A DNA stretch of 64,000 bases from Marinobacterium_D sp050908845 (GCF_050908845.1 NZ_CP194171.1:620001-684000); one strand, 5' to 3'; shown: positions 8,774 to 18,777, counted from the first letter of the stretch. The notes: generated from the letters alone by a model not told the origin. Numbers and translations are program-made.

Positions 8774-10321
8774 ATGGATACCGATACACGCTATTTCGAA
8801 CCAGCCTCCCGGGTACAGCTCGCATCCAAACTGCGTCACCTTCTGCGCTTTTCCGATCTGATGATGCTGATCGTCGGGGAGGATGGCAGCGGTCGCAGCA
8901 CCGTTTTGAATCAGCTGGAGGTGTCGTCTCAGGAAGGTGAGATCAGGCAGGGGGTGCTTCAGTGTGACGCAACGGTGGATGTGACCCGTCTGCTGCAGTT
9001 GCTTGTTGATGCCTTAGATATCGATTGCCCTGCCGATGCGGACAACCGGCAGCGGTTGAAAGAGCTGCATCTGTTGAGCCGCACCTTGCACGAGTCGGGC
9101 ATTCCGCTGGTTTTGCTTATCGATGATGCCGATTACCTCACCAATAACGCGCTGGAACTGCTCACCAACTTTGCACTCCTGGAGGATGCCGCTCCGCGGG
9201 TGGTGCTGACAGGCACACCTGAGTTTGAACAGCGTTTCCTTGCCAACGAGCTGGATCAATTGCTGGATGGCCGCCTGCATGTGCAGCTTCTCGGTAGTTT
9301 CGAGGAGGATGAGGCTGAAGAATTTATCGAGTCCCTGCTGCCCAAAGGGGCGGTGCTGTTACCTCGCCGAATGAAAGTGTTAATCGAGCAAAGCGATGCT
9401 TACCCGGGGCGCTTATATGCCCTGGTGCAAAGTGAGCTTCGTGACGGCAAGGTGCAACGTGCATCGCGTCGCGCTTTCCCATTTCCGTTTACCCATCTGT
9501 TGGCTATTGGTGCAGTGCTGCTGGTTATTTTCGGTGGTGCTTTGTGGTTGTTTATGCCGGATTCCGACACGGAAACTGATCAAGTTGAAGAGGTCGCAAG
9601 GGTTGAACTGCCGCTCAATATTACCGCGGCCAATCAGGATGAAGAGCCCGAGGTTATCGAAGTGCGCTCCGAGCTGCAGCAGCGTCTGGCAGAGCAGGAA
9701 GCCCGGTTGGGTGAGCCTGAGGTCGCTGCCGCTCCTGCCGAAAGCAGTCCGGCGACGGCAGAGGTTGCAGTAGAACCTCAACCGGAAGAGGCCGGGGTTA
9801 ACGCACCGGAACCTTCCGAGGCTGAGCTAACGACGGAACCTGCAGTAGCGCAGGAGGTAGAACCTCAGGCCTCCACTGACGCGATAGCGGAGCAGAGCGA
9901 TGCGGCTGGCGAGATAGCCACCACTGAGGCGGAAAGCGTTAAAACCCAGGTGGCAGAGGCTGATAAGCCTGAGGTCAATGAAGTACAGCAGGAACCGGTA
10001 AAGGCTTCAGTGAAAGAATCTCATTCATTACTTCGTGCCGACGAGCTGCTCGAATGGCCGGATGAGGGCTATACTCTGCAATTGTTGGGTGCGCGTTCGG
10101 TGGATAGTGTAGAGCGCTTTATCAACGCACAGGCGCAGCCTGAGCGGTTCTACTATTTCCGCACCATGTATAAAGGCGCGCCCTGGCATGTAGTGGTCTA
10201 TGGGCAGTTTGCCAGTCGGGGCTCTGCCATGGCTGCTGTCGAAACCCTGCCTCAAGCACTGCGTAAGTTGAGGCCTTGGGCGCGTTCCATTGCAGGTGTG
10301 AAATCAGATATTCAGAAATAA
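8774..10321 (+). CDS. damX: DamX-like cell-division protein (AAA-type domain plus SPOR domain)
   Basis: Predicted inner-membrane protein whose periplasmic SPOR domain binds denuded peptidoglycan at the septum. The N-terminal part (about 1-220) resembles an ExeA/AAA ATPase, with GEDGSGRS at 35-42 and the Walker-B-like VLLIDDADYL. The usual P-loop lysine is arginine here (Arg41), so ATP hydrolysis is doubtful. One membrane span lies about 236-258, followed by a long Glu/Ala/Pro-rich linker. The C-terminal SPOR domain (about 430-515) starts at YTLQLLGARS and includes PWHVVVYGQFASR. The location after aroKB matches damX elsewhere. Confidence 0.88.
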   Translation: MDTDTRYFEPASRVQLASKLRHLLRFSDLMMLIVGEDGSGRSTVLNQLEVSSQEGEIRQGVLQCDATVDVTRLLQLLVDALDIDCPADADNRQRLKELHLLSRTLHESGIPLVLLIDDADYLTNNALELLTNFALLEDAAPRVVLTGTPEFEQRFLANELDQLLDGRLHVQLLGSFEEDEAEEFIESLLPKGAVLLPRRMKVLIEQSDAYPGRLYALVQSELRDGKVQRASRRAFPFPFTHLLAIGAVLLVIFGGALWLFMPDSDTETDQVEEVARVELPLNITAANQDEEPEVIEVRSELQQRLAEQEARLGEPEVAAAPAESSPATAEVAVEPQPEEAGVNAPEPSEAELTTEPAVAQEVEPQASTDAIAEQSDAAGEIATTEAESVKTQVAEADKPEVNEVQQEPVKASVKESHSLLRADELLEWPDEGYTLQLLGARSVDSVERFINAQAQPERFYYFRTMYKGAPWHVVVYGQFASRGSAMAAVETLPQALRKLRPWARSIAGVKSDIQK

Positions 10322-10459
10322 CATTTGTCCAAAGAGTAAAGGACGGTTTATTTTCGGTAATCAATAGAAAATCGCTGAATTCGCGCGCTTCTACAATAAA
10401 ATACCCCTTTTGAGCTCGGTTATTCCGGAGCTTATGTTTTCCTGCGGTTTGTTCACAAT

Positions 10460-10488
10460 TTGTCCCGACGGGGGGCGAAGTGTAATAT
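10460..10488 (+). promoter_or_regulatory. Putative sigma-70 promoter of gltBD
   Basis: TTGTCC at 10460-10465, a 17-base spacer, then TAATAT at 10483-10488. Transcription would begin near 10495, leaving a leader of about 84 bases before gltB. It lies within the 257-base gap between damX and gltB. Confidence 0.5.
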
Positions 10489-10578
10489 TGCTGTCCCTTT
10501 TCGTCCGCAAAACCTCAAGTCGGGAAAAGAGATATAGTTTAAATTATTGATTTAATTCGTTTTTAGTGGGATTGGCTT

Positions 10579-13500
10579 ATGAGCAAAGGTCTGTACCGCC
10601 CCGGTGAATTCAAGGACAACTGTGGCTTTGGCCTGATGGCGCACATGCAGGGTGAAGCGAGCCACAGCGTGCTTGAAAAAGCCATAGAGGCGCTCGCCTG
10701 CATGACTCACCGCGGCGGCATCGCTGCCGACGGTAAAACCGGAGATGGTTGTGGTCTGCTGATGCAGATGCCTAAAGGCTTCATGCGGGAGGTTGTCCGC
10801 GACGAGCTGGGCGCAGAATTGGCAGAAAACTTTGCAGTGGGCATGGTATTTCTGTCTAGAGAGGCGAGCGCCGCGCAGGCTGCCCGCGACACTCTGGATG
10901 CCGAGCTGAAGGCTCAGGGACTTGATGTGGTTGGCTGGCGAGTCGTGCCTACCGATCCCTCCTGTCTCGGCCCGATCGCGCGTGATACCCTGCCGCAGAT
11001 CGAGCAGGTTATCATCAACGCACCCAGCCAGACCGAGCGCGAGCTTGCTGTAGCGCTGTTCACTGCGCGTCGGAAAGCAGAACTGGCGCTCCAGGCCGAT
11101 CCTGATTTCTATATCTGTACACTGTCTCACCGCGTAGTCAGCTACAAGGGTCTGACCATGCCGGTGGATCTGCCGGTCTTCTTCAAGGATCTGGCTGACC
11201 CGCGTCTTGAAACAGCGGTGTGTACCTACCATCAGCGTTTCTCCACCAATACCGCGCCGCGCTGGCCGCTGGCTCAGCCGTTCCGCTTCCTGGCGCATAA
11301 CGGTGAGATCAATACGATCGAGGGTAACCGCAACTGGGCCCGCGCCCGTGCGCCCAAGTTCGTGACGCCTGAGCTGCCGCACCTGAATGAGCTGCAGCCG
11401 ATCGTCAACACCACCGGTTCCGACTCGTCCAGCATGGATAACATGCTGGAGTTCCTGCTGGTGGGCGGTATGGATCTGTACCGTGCCGTGCGCATGATCG
11501 TTCCGCCGGCCTGGCAGAACGTGGATACCATGGACTCAGAACTGCGCGCGTTCTACGAATACAACTCCATGCACATGGAGCCGTGGGACGGTCCGGCCGG
11601 CATGGTCATGACCGATGGTCGTTATGCTGTGTGCATGCTCGACCGCAACGGTCTGCGTCCGTCCCGTTGGGTGATGACCCGCGACAACATGATCTGCACG
11701 GCATCCGAGATCGGAGTGTTCGACTACCAGCCGGCGGATATCGTCGCCCAGGGCCGTGTCGGACCGGGCCAGATTCTGGCGATCGACACCGATACCGGCG
11801 AAGTGATGCACACCGCCGATGTGGATAACCGCCTGAAGAAGGCGAAGCCCTATAAAACTTGGCTCAAGGAGAACGCACTTCGCCTTGAGAACACCATGAA
11901 CCTGACCGAGGAGTCCCGCTCCTTCCCGGAAATGAGTGCTGATGAAGTTCGCACTCATATGAAGATGTTCAACGTCACCTACGAGGAACGTGAGCAGATT
12001 ATTCGTCCGCTGGGCGAGTCCGGTATGGAAGCGGTCGGTTCCATGGGCGACGACAAGCCGATGGCGGTGCTGTCGAAGCAGATCCGTTCCCCGTATGACT
12101 ACTTCCGTCAGCAGTTCGCGCAGGTGACCAACCCGCCGATCGATCCGCTGCGTGAATCGATAGTCATGTCGCTGGAAACCTGTATCGGCCGTGAACGCAA
12201 CGTCTTCGAGGAGACGCCGGAACACGCGCGCCGCGTAATCCTGACCATGCCGGTGCTGTCTGCGAGCAAGTTCAACCGCCTGCGTGACAACACCGAAGAA
12301 GGGTTCGAGCCGATCGTGCTGGATCTGAATTACGATCCGAGCAGCGTTTCGCTGAAACAGGCGATCGAGGCCCTGTGCAGCACCGTTGAGTCAGCAGTGC
12401 GAGACGGCAAGGTTCTGATCATCCTGTCAGATGCCAATATCCGTCAGGGCTTAGTGCCCATTCATGCGGCCATGGCGACTGGCGCGGTACACCACTACTT
12501 GATCGAAAAGGGTCTGCGTACCGATGCCAACATCATTGTTGAAACCGGCACCGCGCGCGATCCGCACCACTTCGCGGTTCTGTTCGGCTTCGGTGCCACG
12601 GCTGTTTATCCGTACCTAGCGTACCGCGTTCTCAACGATCTCTGTGCTAGCGGCGAGATCCAGTCGGCACCGCTGGAAAGCCATGAGAAGTACCGCAAGG
12701 GCATCGACAAGGGCCTGTTCAAGATCCTCTCCAAAATGGGGATCTCGGCGATCACTTCATACCGTGGCGCGCAGCTGTTCGAAGCAGTCGGCCTGAGCAC
12801 CGAGATCGTTGATCTCTGCTTCAAGGGCGTCACCAGCCGTATCGAAGGTGCCCGTTTCGAGCACTTCCAGAGCGAGCAGGAAGTACTGGCGAAAGAAGCC
12901 TGGAGCGCGCGCAAGTCGATCCGCCCGGGTGGCCTGCTGAAGTACAAGTTTGAGGGCGAATACCACGCCTACAACCCGGATGTGGTCAAGACGATCCATG
13001 AGGCGGTCACCACCGGCGACAAGAGCGCCTACAACCGCTACGCCGAACTGGTGAACAACCGTGGTATCGCTACCCTGCGTGACATGCTTGCGCTGCGTAA
13101 GGATGTTAAGTCGATCTCCATCGATGAGGTGGAACCGGCAGACGCACTGTTCCCGCGCTTTGACTCGGCGGCGATGTCTCTCGGCGCACTGTCACCGGAG
13201 GCGCACGAAGCGCTGGCGATGGCGATGAACGAGCTGGGCGGACGTTCCAACTCCGGCGAGGGCGGTGAAGATCCGGCCCGTCACGGCACCAACAAGCGTT
13301 CCAAGATCAAGCAGGTCGCCTCCGGTCGTTTCGGTGTCACGCCGGAATACCTGGTCAACGCCGATGTCATGCAGATCAAGGTCGCTCAGGGCGCCAAGCC
13401 CGGTGAGGGTGGCCAGCTGCCGGGTGGCAAGGTCAATGACCTGATCGCCCGCCTGCGTTACTCCGTACCCGGCGTGACCCTGATTTCACCGCCGCCGCAC

Positions 13501-15036
13501 CACGATATCTACTCTATCGAGGACCTGGCGCAGCTGATCTTCGACCTTAAGCAGGTTAACCCTGAAGGTCAGGTATCGGTGAAGCTGGTATCGCGTCCTG
13601 GCGTTGGCACCATCGCCTGTGGTGTGGCCAAGGCTTATGCCGACCTGATCACCATCTCCGGTTACGATGGCGGTACAGCTGCATCGCCGATGACCTCTAT
13701 TCACTATGCGGGTTCCCCCTGGGAGCTGGGCCTGGTGGATGCGCACCAGTCACTGCGTGCCAACCACCTGCGCGGCAAGATCCGCCTGCAGACAGACGGC
13801 GGTCTGAAGACCGGTCTGGACGTGGTCAAGGCGGCGATCCTGGGTGCGGAGAGCTTCGGCTTCGGTACCATGCCGATGGTGGCGCTGGGCTGTAAATACC
13901 TGCGTATCTGTCACCTGAACAACTGTGCCACCGGTGTCGCTACCCAGAATGACGACCTGCGTCGTGACCACTTCCGCGGTACCGTGGAAATGGTCAAGAA
14001 TTACTTCCGCTTCGTGGCTGAAGAAACCCGCGAATGGATGGCCAAGCTCGGCGTGCGCACGCTGGAAGAGCTGGTGGGTCGCGTTGATCTGCTGGAAGCG
14101 ATCGAAGGCCAGACCGAGCGCCAGAAAGGTCTGGACCTGTCCGGTCTGATCAGCGACGCCGGTATCCCGGCGGAATACCCGCAGACCGTGCAGCAGCACC
14201 GCAACGAACCCTACGATCCGGGCGCGCTTAACAGCCGCATGATCGAACTGGTCGGCGACGCCATCCAGCACAAGTCCGGCGGTAGCTGGGAGCTGGAGAT
14301 CGGTAACTGTGACCGTTCCGTGGGTGCACGTACCTCAGGTGCCATTGCCAAGGTACATGGCAACCTGGGCATGATCGATACGCCGCTGGAGTTCAACTTC
14401 CGCGGTCACGCCGGTCAGTCCTTCGGTGTCTGGAACGCTGGTGGTCAGAACCTCTATCTCGAAGGCGACGCCAACGACTATGTCGGTAAGGGCATGGCCG
14501 GCGGCAAGATCGTGATCCGCCCGTTCAAGGAGGTCACCTTCAAGTCCAACGAGACAGCGATCATCGGTAACACCTGTCTGTACGGGGCCACCGGCGGCAA
14601 GCTGTTCGCTGCAGGCCGTGCCGGCGAGCGTTTCGGTGTACGTAACTCCGGTGTACATGCGGTCATCGAAGGTGCTGGCGACCACTGCTGTGAATACATG
14701 ACCGGCGGTCTGGTCACTGTGCTGGGTGAGACCGGTTACAACTTCGGTGCTGGTATGACCGGTGGTTTCGCTTACGTACTCGATCTGGATCGGACCTTCG
14801 TGGATCGCTACAACCACGAGCTGGTCGAGATCCACCGCATCCATACGGAACAGATGGAGCAGTACAAGAACCATCTGCGGTCGGTGATCATTGAGTATAC
14901 CCGGGAAACTGGCAGTGCCTGGGGACAGGAGCTGGTCGAGAACTTTATCGATTACATCGGTCTGTTCTGGCTGGTCAAACCCAAGGCCGCGAGCCTGAAT
15001 CAGCTGCTCGACAGCATGCGTAAGCGTCCGGAATAA
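10579..15036 (+). CDS. gltB: Glutamate synthase (NADPH), large subunit
   Basis: Converts glutamine and 2-oxoglutarate to two glutamates; central to ammonia assimilation. After removal of a short propeptide, Cys15 (in DNCGFG) should become the N-terminal nucleophile of the glutaminase domain. The central domain, the FMN-binding synthase domain and the C-terminal beta-helix follow. The 3Fe-4S cluster motif CKYLRICHLNNC (C-x5-C-x4-C) lies at about residues 1105-1116. 1485 residues is the full family length. The start ATG is clear and it pairs with gltD downstream. Confidence 0.97.
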   Translation: MSKGLYRPGEFKDNCGFGLMAHMQGEASHSVLEKAIEALACMTHRGGIAADGKTGDGCGLLMQMPKGFMREVVRDELGAELAENFAVGMVFLSREASAAQAARDTLDAELKAQGLDVVGWRVVPTDPSCLGPIARDTLPQIEQVIINAPSQTERELAVALFTARRKAELALQADPDFYICTLSHRVVSYKGLTMPVDLPVFFKDLADPRLETAVCTYHQRFSTNTAPRWPLAQPFRFLAHNGEINTIEGNRNWARARAPKFVTPELPHLNELQPIVNTTGSDSSSMDNMLEFLLVGGMDLYRAVRMIVPPAWQNVDTMDSELRAFYEYNSMHMEPWDGPAGMVMTDGRYAVCMLDRNGLRPSRWVMTRDNMICTASEIGVFDYQPADIVAQGRVGPGQILAIDTDTGEVMHTADVDNRLKKAKPYKTWLKENALRLENTMNLTEESRSFPEMSADEVRTHMKMFNVTYEEREQIIRPLGESGMEAVGSMGDDKPMAVLSKQIRSPYDYFRQQFAQVTNPPIDPLRESIVMSLETCIGRERNVFEETPEHARRVILTMPVLSASKFNRLRDNTEEGFEPIVLDLNYDPSSVSLKQAIEALCSTVESAVRDGKVLIILSDANIRQGLVPIHAAMATGAVHHYLIEKGLRTDANIIVETGTARDPHHFAVLFGFGATAVYPYLAYRVLNDLCASGEIQSAPLESHEKYRKGIDKGLFKILSKMGISAITSYRGAQLFEAVGLSTEIVDLCFKGVTSRIEGARFEHFQSEQEVLAKEAWSARKSIRPGGLLKYKFEGEYHAYNPDVVKTIHEAVTTGDKSAYNRYAELVNNRGIATLRDMLALRKDVKSISIDEVEPADALFPRFDSAAMSLGALSPEAHEALAMAMNELGGRSNSGEGGEDPARHGTNKRSKIKQVASGRFGVTPEYLVNADVMQIKVAQGAKPGEGGQLPGGKVNDLIARLRYSVPGVTLISPPPHHDIYSIEDLAQLIFDLKQVNPEGQVSVKLVSRPGVGTIACGVAKAYADLITISGYDGGTAASPMTSIHYAGSPWELGLVDAHQSLRANHLRGKIRLQTDGGLKTGLDVVKAAILGAESFGFGTMPMVALGCKYLRICHLNNCATGVATQNDDLRRDHFRGTVEMVKNYFRFVAEETREWMAKLGVRTLEELVGRVDLLEAIEGQTERQKGLDLSGLISDAGIPAEYPQTVQQHRNEPYDPGALNSRMIELVGDAIQHKSGGSWELEIGNCDRSVGARTSGAIAKVHGNLGMIDTPLEFNFRGHAGQSFGVWNAGGQNLYLEGDANDYVGKGMAGGKIVIRPFKEVTFKSNETAIIGNTCLYGATGGKLFAAGRAGERFGVRNSGVHAVIEGAGDHCCEYMTGGLVTVLGETGYNFGAGMTGGFAYVLDLDRTFVDRYNHELVEIHRIHTEQMEQYKNHLRSVIIEYTRETGSAWGQELVENFIDYIGLFWLVKPKAASLNQLLDSMRKRPE

Positions 15037-15117
15037 GTGCCGGCGCTGTAACGATCTGGTTTTCCGTAATATTGATCGCCCGGGCCGAGGCCCGGGTGAC
15101 CCGAAAGAGGTGGGACT

Positions 15118-16548
15118 ATGCCTAACCGTCCGAGTAACGATTTTCAGTTCCTCGATGTGTCCCGTGAAGGGCCGAGCAAAATCCAGGCTGAAGTGCGCAA
15201 GCGCGAATTTGCCGAAATCTATGAACCGTTTCGCTCCGAAGATGCCTCCGAGCAGGCGCACCGCTGTCTCGACTGCGGTAACCCTTACTGCTCCTGGAAG
15301 TGCCCGGTGCACAACCATATTCCGAACTGGCTGCAGCTCGTTTCCGAAGGCAACATCCTCGAAGCTGCCGAACTGAGCCACCAGACCAATTCCCTGCCGG
15401 AAGTCTGCGGCCGCGTTTGTCCGCAGGACCGCCTCTGTGAAGGCGCCTGTACGCTGAACGATGGCTTCGGAGCCGTCACCATCGGTCCGGTTGAGAAATA
15501 TATCAGCGACACCGCTTTCGCCATGGGCTGGAAGCCGGACATGTCCAAGGTGGTCTGGACCGACAAGAAAGTTGCCGTCATCGGTGCCGGTCCCGCGGGC
15601 CTCGGTTGTGCCGATATCCTGGTACGTAACGGCGTCAAGCCGGTAGTGTTCGACCGTAATCCGGAGATCGGTGGTCTGCTGACCTTCGGTATCCCCGAGT
15701 TCAAGCTTGAGAAGGACGTGATGGTTAAACGCCGCGCGATCTTTGAAGAGATGGGCGTCGAGTTCCGCCTCAACACCGAGGTGGGCAAGGACATCAGCAT
15801 CGAAGAGCTGGACAAGGAATACGATGCGATCTTCCTCGGCATGGGTACCTACACCTACATGAAAGGTGGCTTCCCCGGTGAAGACCTGGACGGTGTCTAC
15901 GACGCACTGCCGTTCCTGATCTCCAACGTGAACCATTGCCTTGGCTACGACCAGGCAGCGGAGGATTTCATCAGCGTGGCCGGCAAGAAAGTTGTCGTGC
16001 TCGGTGGTGGTGATACCGCGATGGACTGTAACCGTACCTCTATCCGTCAGAACGCCGACAGCGTGACCTGCGCCTACCGTCGTGACGAAGCCAATATGCC
16101 TGGCTCCAAGCGTGAGGTGGAGAACGCCCGTGAAGAGGGTGTGCAGTTCCTGTTCAACCGCCAGCCTGTGGAAGTGGTCGGTGAAGAAGGTCGCGTTACC
16201 GGTCTGAAGCTGGTGACCACCCGCATGGGTGAGCCGGACGAAAACGGCCGCCGCCGTGCCGAAGTGGTTGAAGGCTCCGAAGAAGTGATCGACGCCGACG
16301 TCGTGCTGGTCGCTTTCGGTTTCCGTCCGAGCCCGGCACCCTGGTTTGAACCGTTTAAGATCGACCTGCACAAGGACGGTCGCGTGATCGCCTCCAAAGA
16401 GCCGGAAGCGGGCCGCTTCCCGTTCCAGACCAGCAACGACAAGGTCTTTGCCGGTGGCGATATGGTGCGCGGCTCCGACCTGGTGGTTACCGCGATCTAC
16501 GAGGGTCGTGAAGCTGCCGAAGGCATTCTGGATTTCCTCGAGGTGTAA
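15118..16548 (+). CDS. gltD: Glutamate synthase (NADPH), small subunit
   Basis: Supplies electrons from NADPH through FAD and iron-sulfur clusters to GltB. The N-terminal cysteine clusters CLDCGNPYCSWKCP and CGRVCPQDRLCEGAC should bind the 4Fe-4S centres. The FAD-binding GAGPAGLG and the NADPH-binding GGGDTAMD are both present. The ATG at 15118 follows GAAAGAGGTGGG. A strong terminator closes the gltBD operon. Confidence 0.97.
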   Translation: MPNRPSNDFQFLDVSREGPSKIQAEVRKREFAEIYEPFRSEDASEQAHRCLDCGNPYCSWKCPVHNHIPNWLQLVSEGNILEAAELSHQTNSLPEVCGRVCPQDRLCEGACTLNDGFGAVTIGPVEKYISDTAFAMGWKPDMSKVVWTDKKVAVIGAGPAGLGCADILVRNGVKPVVFDRNPEIGGLLTFGIPEFKLEKDVMVKRRAIFEEMGVEFRLNTEVGKDISIEELDKEYDAIFLGMGTYTYMKGGFPGEDLDGVYDALPFLISNVNHCLGYDQAAEDFISVAGKKVVVLGGGDTAMDCNRTSIRQNADSVTCAYRRDEANMPGSKREVENAREEGVQFLFNRQPVEVVGEEGRVTGLKLVTTRMGEPDENGRRRAEVVEGSEEVIDADVVLVAFGFRPSPAPWFEPFKIDLHKDGRVIASKEPEAGRFPFQTSNDKVFAGGDMVRGSDLVVTAIYEGREAAEGILDFLEV

Positions 16549-16565
16549 CCTCAAGGGGTTATCGT

Positions 16566-16594
16566 AAAAGGCCACCCATAGCGGTGGCCTTTTT
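16566..16594 (+). terminator. Rho-independent terminator of gltBD
   Basis: Stem GGCCACC / GGTGGCC with loop CATAGC, preceded by AAAA and followed by a run of five T. It starts 18 bases after the gltD stop. Confidence 0.9.
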
Positions 16595-16619
16595 AGTTTG
16601 CAACAGTGGACCTGAACTA

Positions 16620-16691
16620 ATGAAACTCTTTCTGGCACTGGCCGCCACGGCGCTGATCGCTGGCTGCGTGCCCTTTGTTCCCATTATCTGA
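16620..16691 (+). CDS. Possible 23-residue lipoprotein
   Basis: A very short frame from ATG at 16620 to TGA at 16689-16691. It encodes a lysine near the N-terminus, a hydrophobic core and a textbook lipobox LIAGC, leaving an eight-residue mature peptide CVPFVPII. It resembles entericidin-like or other minimal lipoproteins in architecture only. It lies just after the gltBD terminator and is convergent with the cupin gene. The ribosome-binding site is weak (GTGGA region), so it may not be translated. Confidence 0.35.
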   Translation: MKLFLALAATALIAGCVPFVPII

Positions 16692-16714
16692 ATCCCGGTT
16701 ATCGGAAAGGTCAG

Positions 16715-17014
16715 TCAGCGCTTGATCTCGGTCTCCACAAAGATCATCGGTGTGTCGCTGACATTGGTCACATTGTGCTCCACGCCCGCCTGGCGGTAAT
16801 AGCTGACACCGGCCTTGATATCGACCTGGCGGCTGCCTTCGGCGTCCTCGATCTGCATGGTGCTGTTGGTGATCGGGGTAATCACATAATCGTATTCGTG
16901 GCGGTGATGACCGGTTTCTGTACCGGGCTCAAAACTCCAGCGGGTGACCCGCACATCGTCGTTATCCACATCGATCTGGGCGATAGCGGTGGAGTTTGCG
17001 TTTGCTTCACACAT
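16715..17014 (-). CDS. Small cupin-domain protein (BauB-like)
   Basis: A 99-residue single-domain cupin. The metal-binding first motif is recognisable as GTETGHHRHEYDYVI (about 32-46); the second motif region is GVSYYRQAGVEHNV (about 67-80). Members of this family are annotated as beta-alanine degradation protein BauB, but the biochemical role is poorly defined and nothing nearby points to beta-alanine use. A start ATG at 17014 follows AAGG. It appears to be a single-gene unit. Confidence 0.75.
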   Translation of the reverse strand: MCEANANSTAIAQIDVDNDDVRVTRWSFEPGTETGHHRHEYDYVITPITNSTMQIEDAEGSRQVDIKAGVSYYRQAGVEHNVTNVSDTPMIFVETEIKR

Positions 17015-17136
17015 GTCAGCCTTTCCCTTGTGTTAAAAATAACCACCATCATAGCGGCAAACCCAAGGTTGACAGTTTGGCTGGTCTAAAACCACAGATT
17101 GATGCCGCGGTGGCTCAGGTGGCAAATGAGCAGGCC

Positions 17137-17162
17137 AAAAAAAGCGCCGGACGACCGGCGCT
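17137..17162 (-). terminator. Rho-independent terminator of putP
   Basis: On the minus strand, stem AGCGCCGG / CCGGCGCT with loop TCGT, followed by a run of seven T (17143 to 17137). It lies about 80 bases beyond the putP stop codon. Confidence 0.85.
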
Positions 17163-17240
17163 GTAATCGGAGTTCATCGAATGGAGGCGCCACCGCAGCA
17201 GGGCGGTGGCGACGGGTTGAGCCCTGTAGGCTGGGTGGGA

Positions 17241-18731
17241 TCAGAGCTTGTTCAGCATCTCCTGATGCTGGGCCTTGAGCTCATCACCGGGCTCGCTACC
17301 CATCAGGGTCACCACCAGGATGGCGATCGTGGCGAAGATGATACCCGGAACGATCTCGTACAGATCGAAAATACCGCCGGAGAGCTGTTTCCAGACCACG
17401 ACGGTGATGGCACCTACCAGGATACCGGCCAGCGCGCCGTTACGGTTCATGCGCGACCAGTACAGGCTGAACAGCAGGGCTGGACCGAACGCGGCACCAA
17501 AGCCCGCCCAGGCGTAGGACACCAGCCCAAGGACGGTGGAATCCGGGTTGAACGCCAGCAGCAGGGCGACGAACGACAGCGCCAGGACCGCGATACGACC
17601 CACCATCACAATCTCTTTGGCACTGGCATCCGGGCGGAACAGTTTCTTGTAGAAGTCCTCTGCCAGCGCGGAAGACGATACCAGCAGCTGAGAGTCTGCC
17701 GTACTCATGATTGCGGCCAGGATTGCGGCCAGCAGGATGCCGGCAATGACCGGGTGGAACACGGCGTTCACCAGTACCATGAAGATCTTCTCGCCGTCGG
17801 CCACGTCGCCCGGCATATGGCCGCTGACGTAGACCAGGCCGGCCAAGCCGACAAAGATGGCACCGGCCATGGACAGGCCGCTCCAGATCACCGCGATGCG
17901 ACGGGCGGTGGGAATATCCTCATTGCTGCGCGACGCCTTGAAACGGGCCAGAATGTGCGGCTGACCAAAGTAGCCCAGGCCCCAGGCAGCCAGGGAAACG
18001 ATAGAGATCAGGCTAAGCGCTTCACCATTGGTGTCCCTGAAGATGGTCAGTAGCTCCGGGTTCATATCCCGGATGGAGTCGAACATCGAGCCCCAGCCGC
18101 CATCTACCTGCATGACGATAACCGGCACGATCAGCAGCGCTGCGGCCATCAGCAGCCCTTGTACCAGGTCGGTCCAGGAGACGGCCAGGAAGCCGCCGAA
18201 CAGGGTGTAAGAGACCACGCAGACAGTGCCGATGATCACGGCATACTGATAGTTCAGACCGAACACCTCTTCAAACAGCTTGCCGCCAGCCACCAGGCCG
18301 GAGCTGGTGTAGAACAGGAAGAACAGCAGGATGAAAAACGCCGAGATCACCTGCAGCAGGCGGGAGTTGTCCTTGAAGCGGTTGGCAAAGAACTCCGGCA
18401 GGGTCAGCGAGTCATTGGCGACGATACTGTAGGTGCGCAGGCGCTTGGCGGTGATCAGCCAGTTCGCCCAGGTGCCCAGCAGCAGGCCACCCCCAAGCCA
18501 GATGGACTCAAGCCCGGCGGCGTAGGCATAGCCGGGCAGACCGAGCAGCAGCCAGCCACTCATATCGGAGGCACCGGCGGATAGGGCGGCGGGCCAGGGG
18601 CCCAGGGAGCGGCCGCCAAGAAAATAGTCCGACGAGTTTACCGTGCGAATATAGGCGTAGTAGCCGATCGCCAGCATCAGTATCAGGTAGACGATAAAGG
18701 TGCCGTATATGGCCAGGTTGCTATCGTTCAT
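17241..18731 (-). CDS. putP: Sodium/proline symporter PutP
   Basis: Inner-membrane SSS-family symporter importing proline with sodium. The family signature FLGGRSLGPWPAALSAGASDMSGWLL lies near the N-terminus, and about 12-13 membrane spans are visible over 496 residues. The start is the ATG at 18731 (MNDSNLAIYG), as the open frame upstream to 18815 is not hydrophobic and lacks a signal. An 89-residue gene precedes it by 46 bases on the same strand and may be cotranscribed. No putA is present in the window. Confidence 0.94.
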   Translation of the reverse strand: MNDSNLAIYGTFIVYLILMLAIGYYAYIRTVNSSDYFLGGRSLGPWPAALSAGASDMSGWLLLGLPGYAYAAGLESIWLGGGLLLGTWANWLITAKRLRTYSIVANDSLTLPEFFANRFKDNSRLLQVISAFFILLFFLFYTSSGLVAGGKLFEEVFGLNYQYAVIIGTVCVVSYTLFGGFLAVSWTDLVQGLLMAAALLIVPVIVMQVDGGWGSMFDSIRDMNPELLTIFRDTNGEALSLISIVSLAAWGLGYFGQPHILARFKASRSNEDIPTARRIAVIWSGLSMAGAIFVGLAGLVYVSGHMPGDVADGEKIFMVLVNAVFHPVIAGILLAAILAAIMSTADSQLLVSSSALAEDFYKKLFRPDASAKEIVMVGRIAVLALSFVALLLAFNPDSTVLGLVSYAWAGFGAAFGPALLFSLYWSRMNRNGALAGILVGAITVVVWKQLSGGIFDLYEIVPGIIFATIAILVVTLMGSEPGDELKAQHQEMLNKL

Positions 18732-18777
18732 ATGCTCATGTCTCTTTCTTGTTGGGTTTGCCTGGGTAGGGGAGCTT

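Noticed and set aside
14335..16638. A 767-residue open frame on the minus strand opposite gltB/gltD
   Set aside because: It lies antisense to clear gltB and gltD coding sequence, has no recognisable domain and is a codon-phase shadow of GC-rich genes.
17181..18053. A 290-residue plus-strand frame opposite putP
   Set aside because: Gly/Gln/His/Asp-rich shadow of a membrane protein gene, without domain features.
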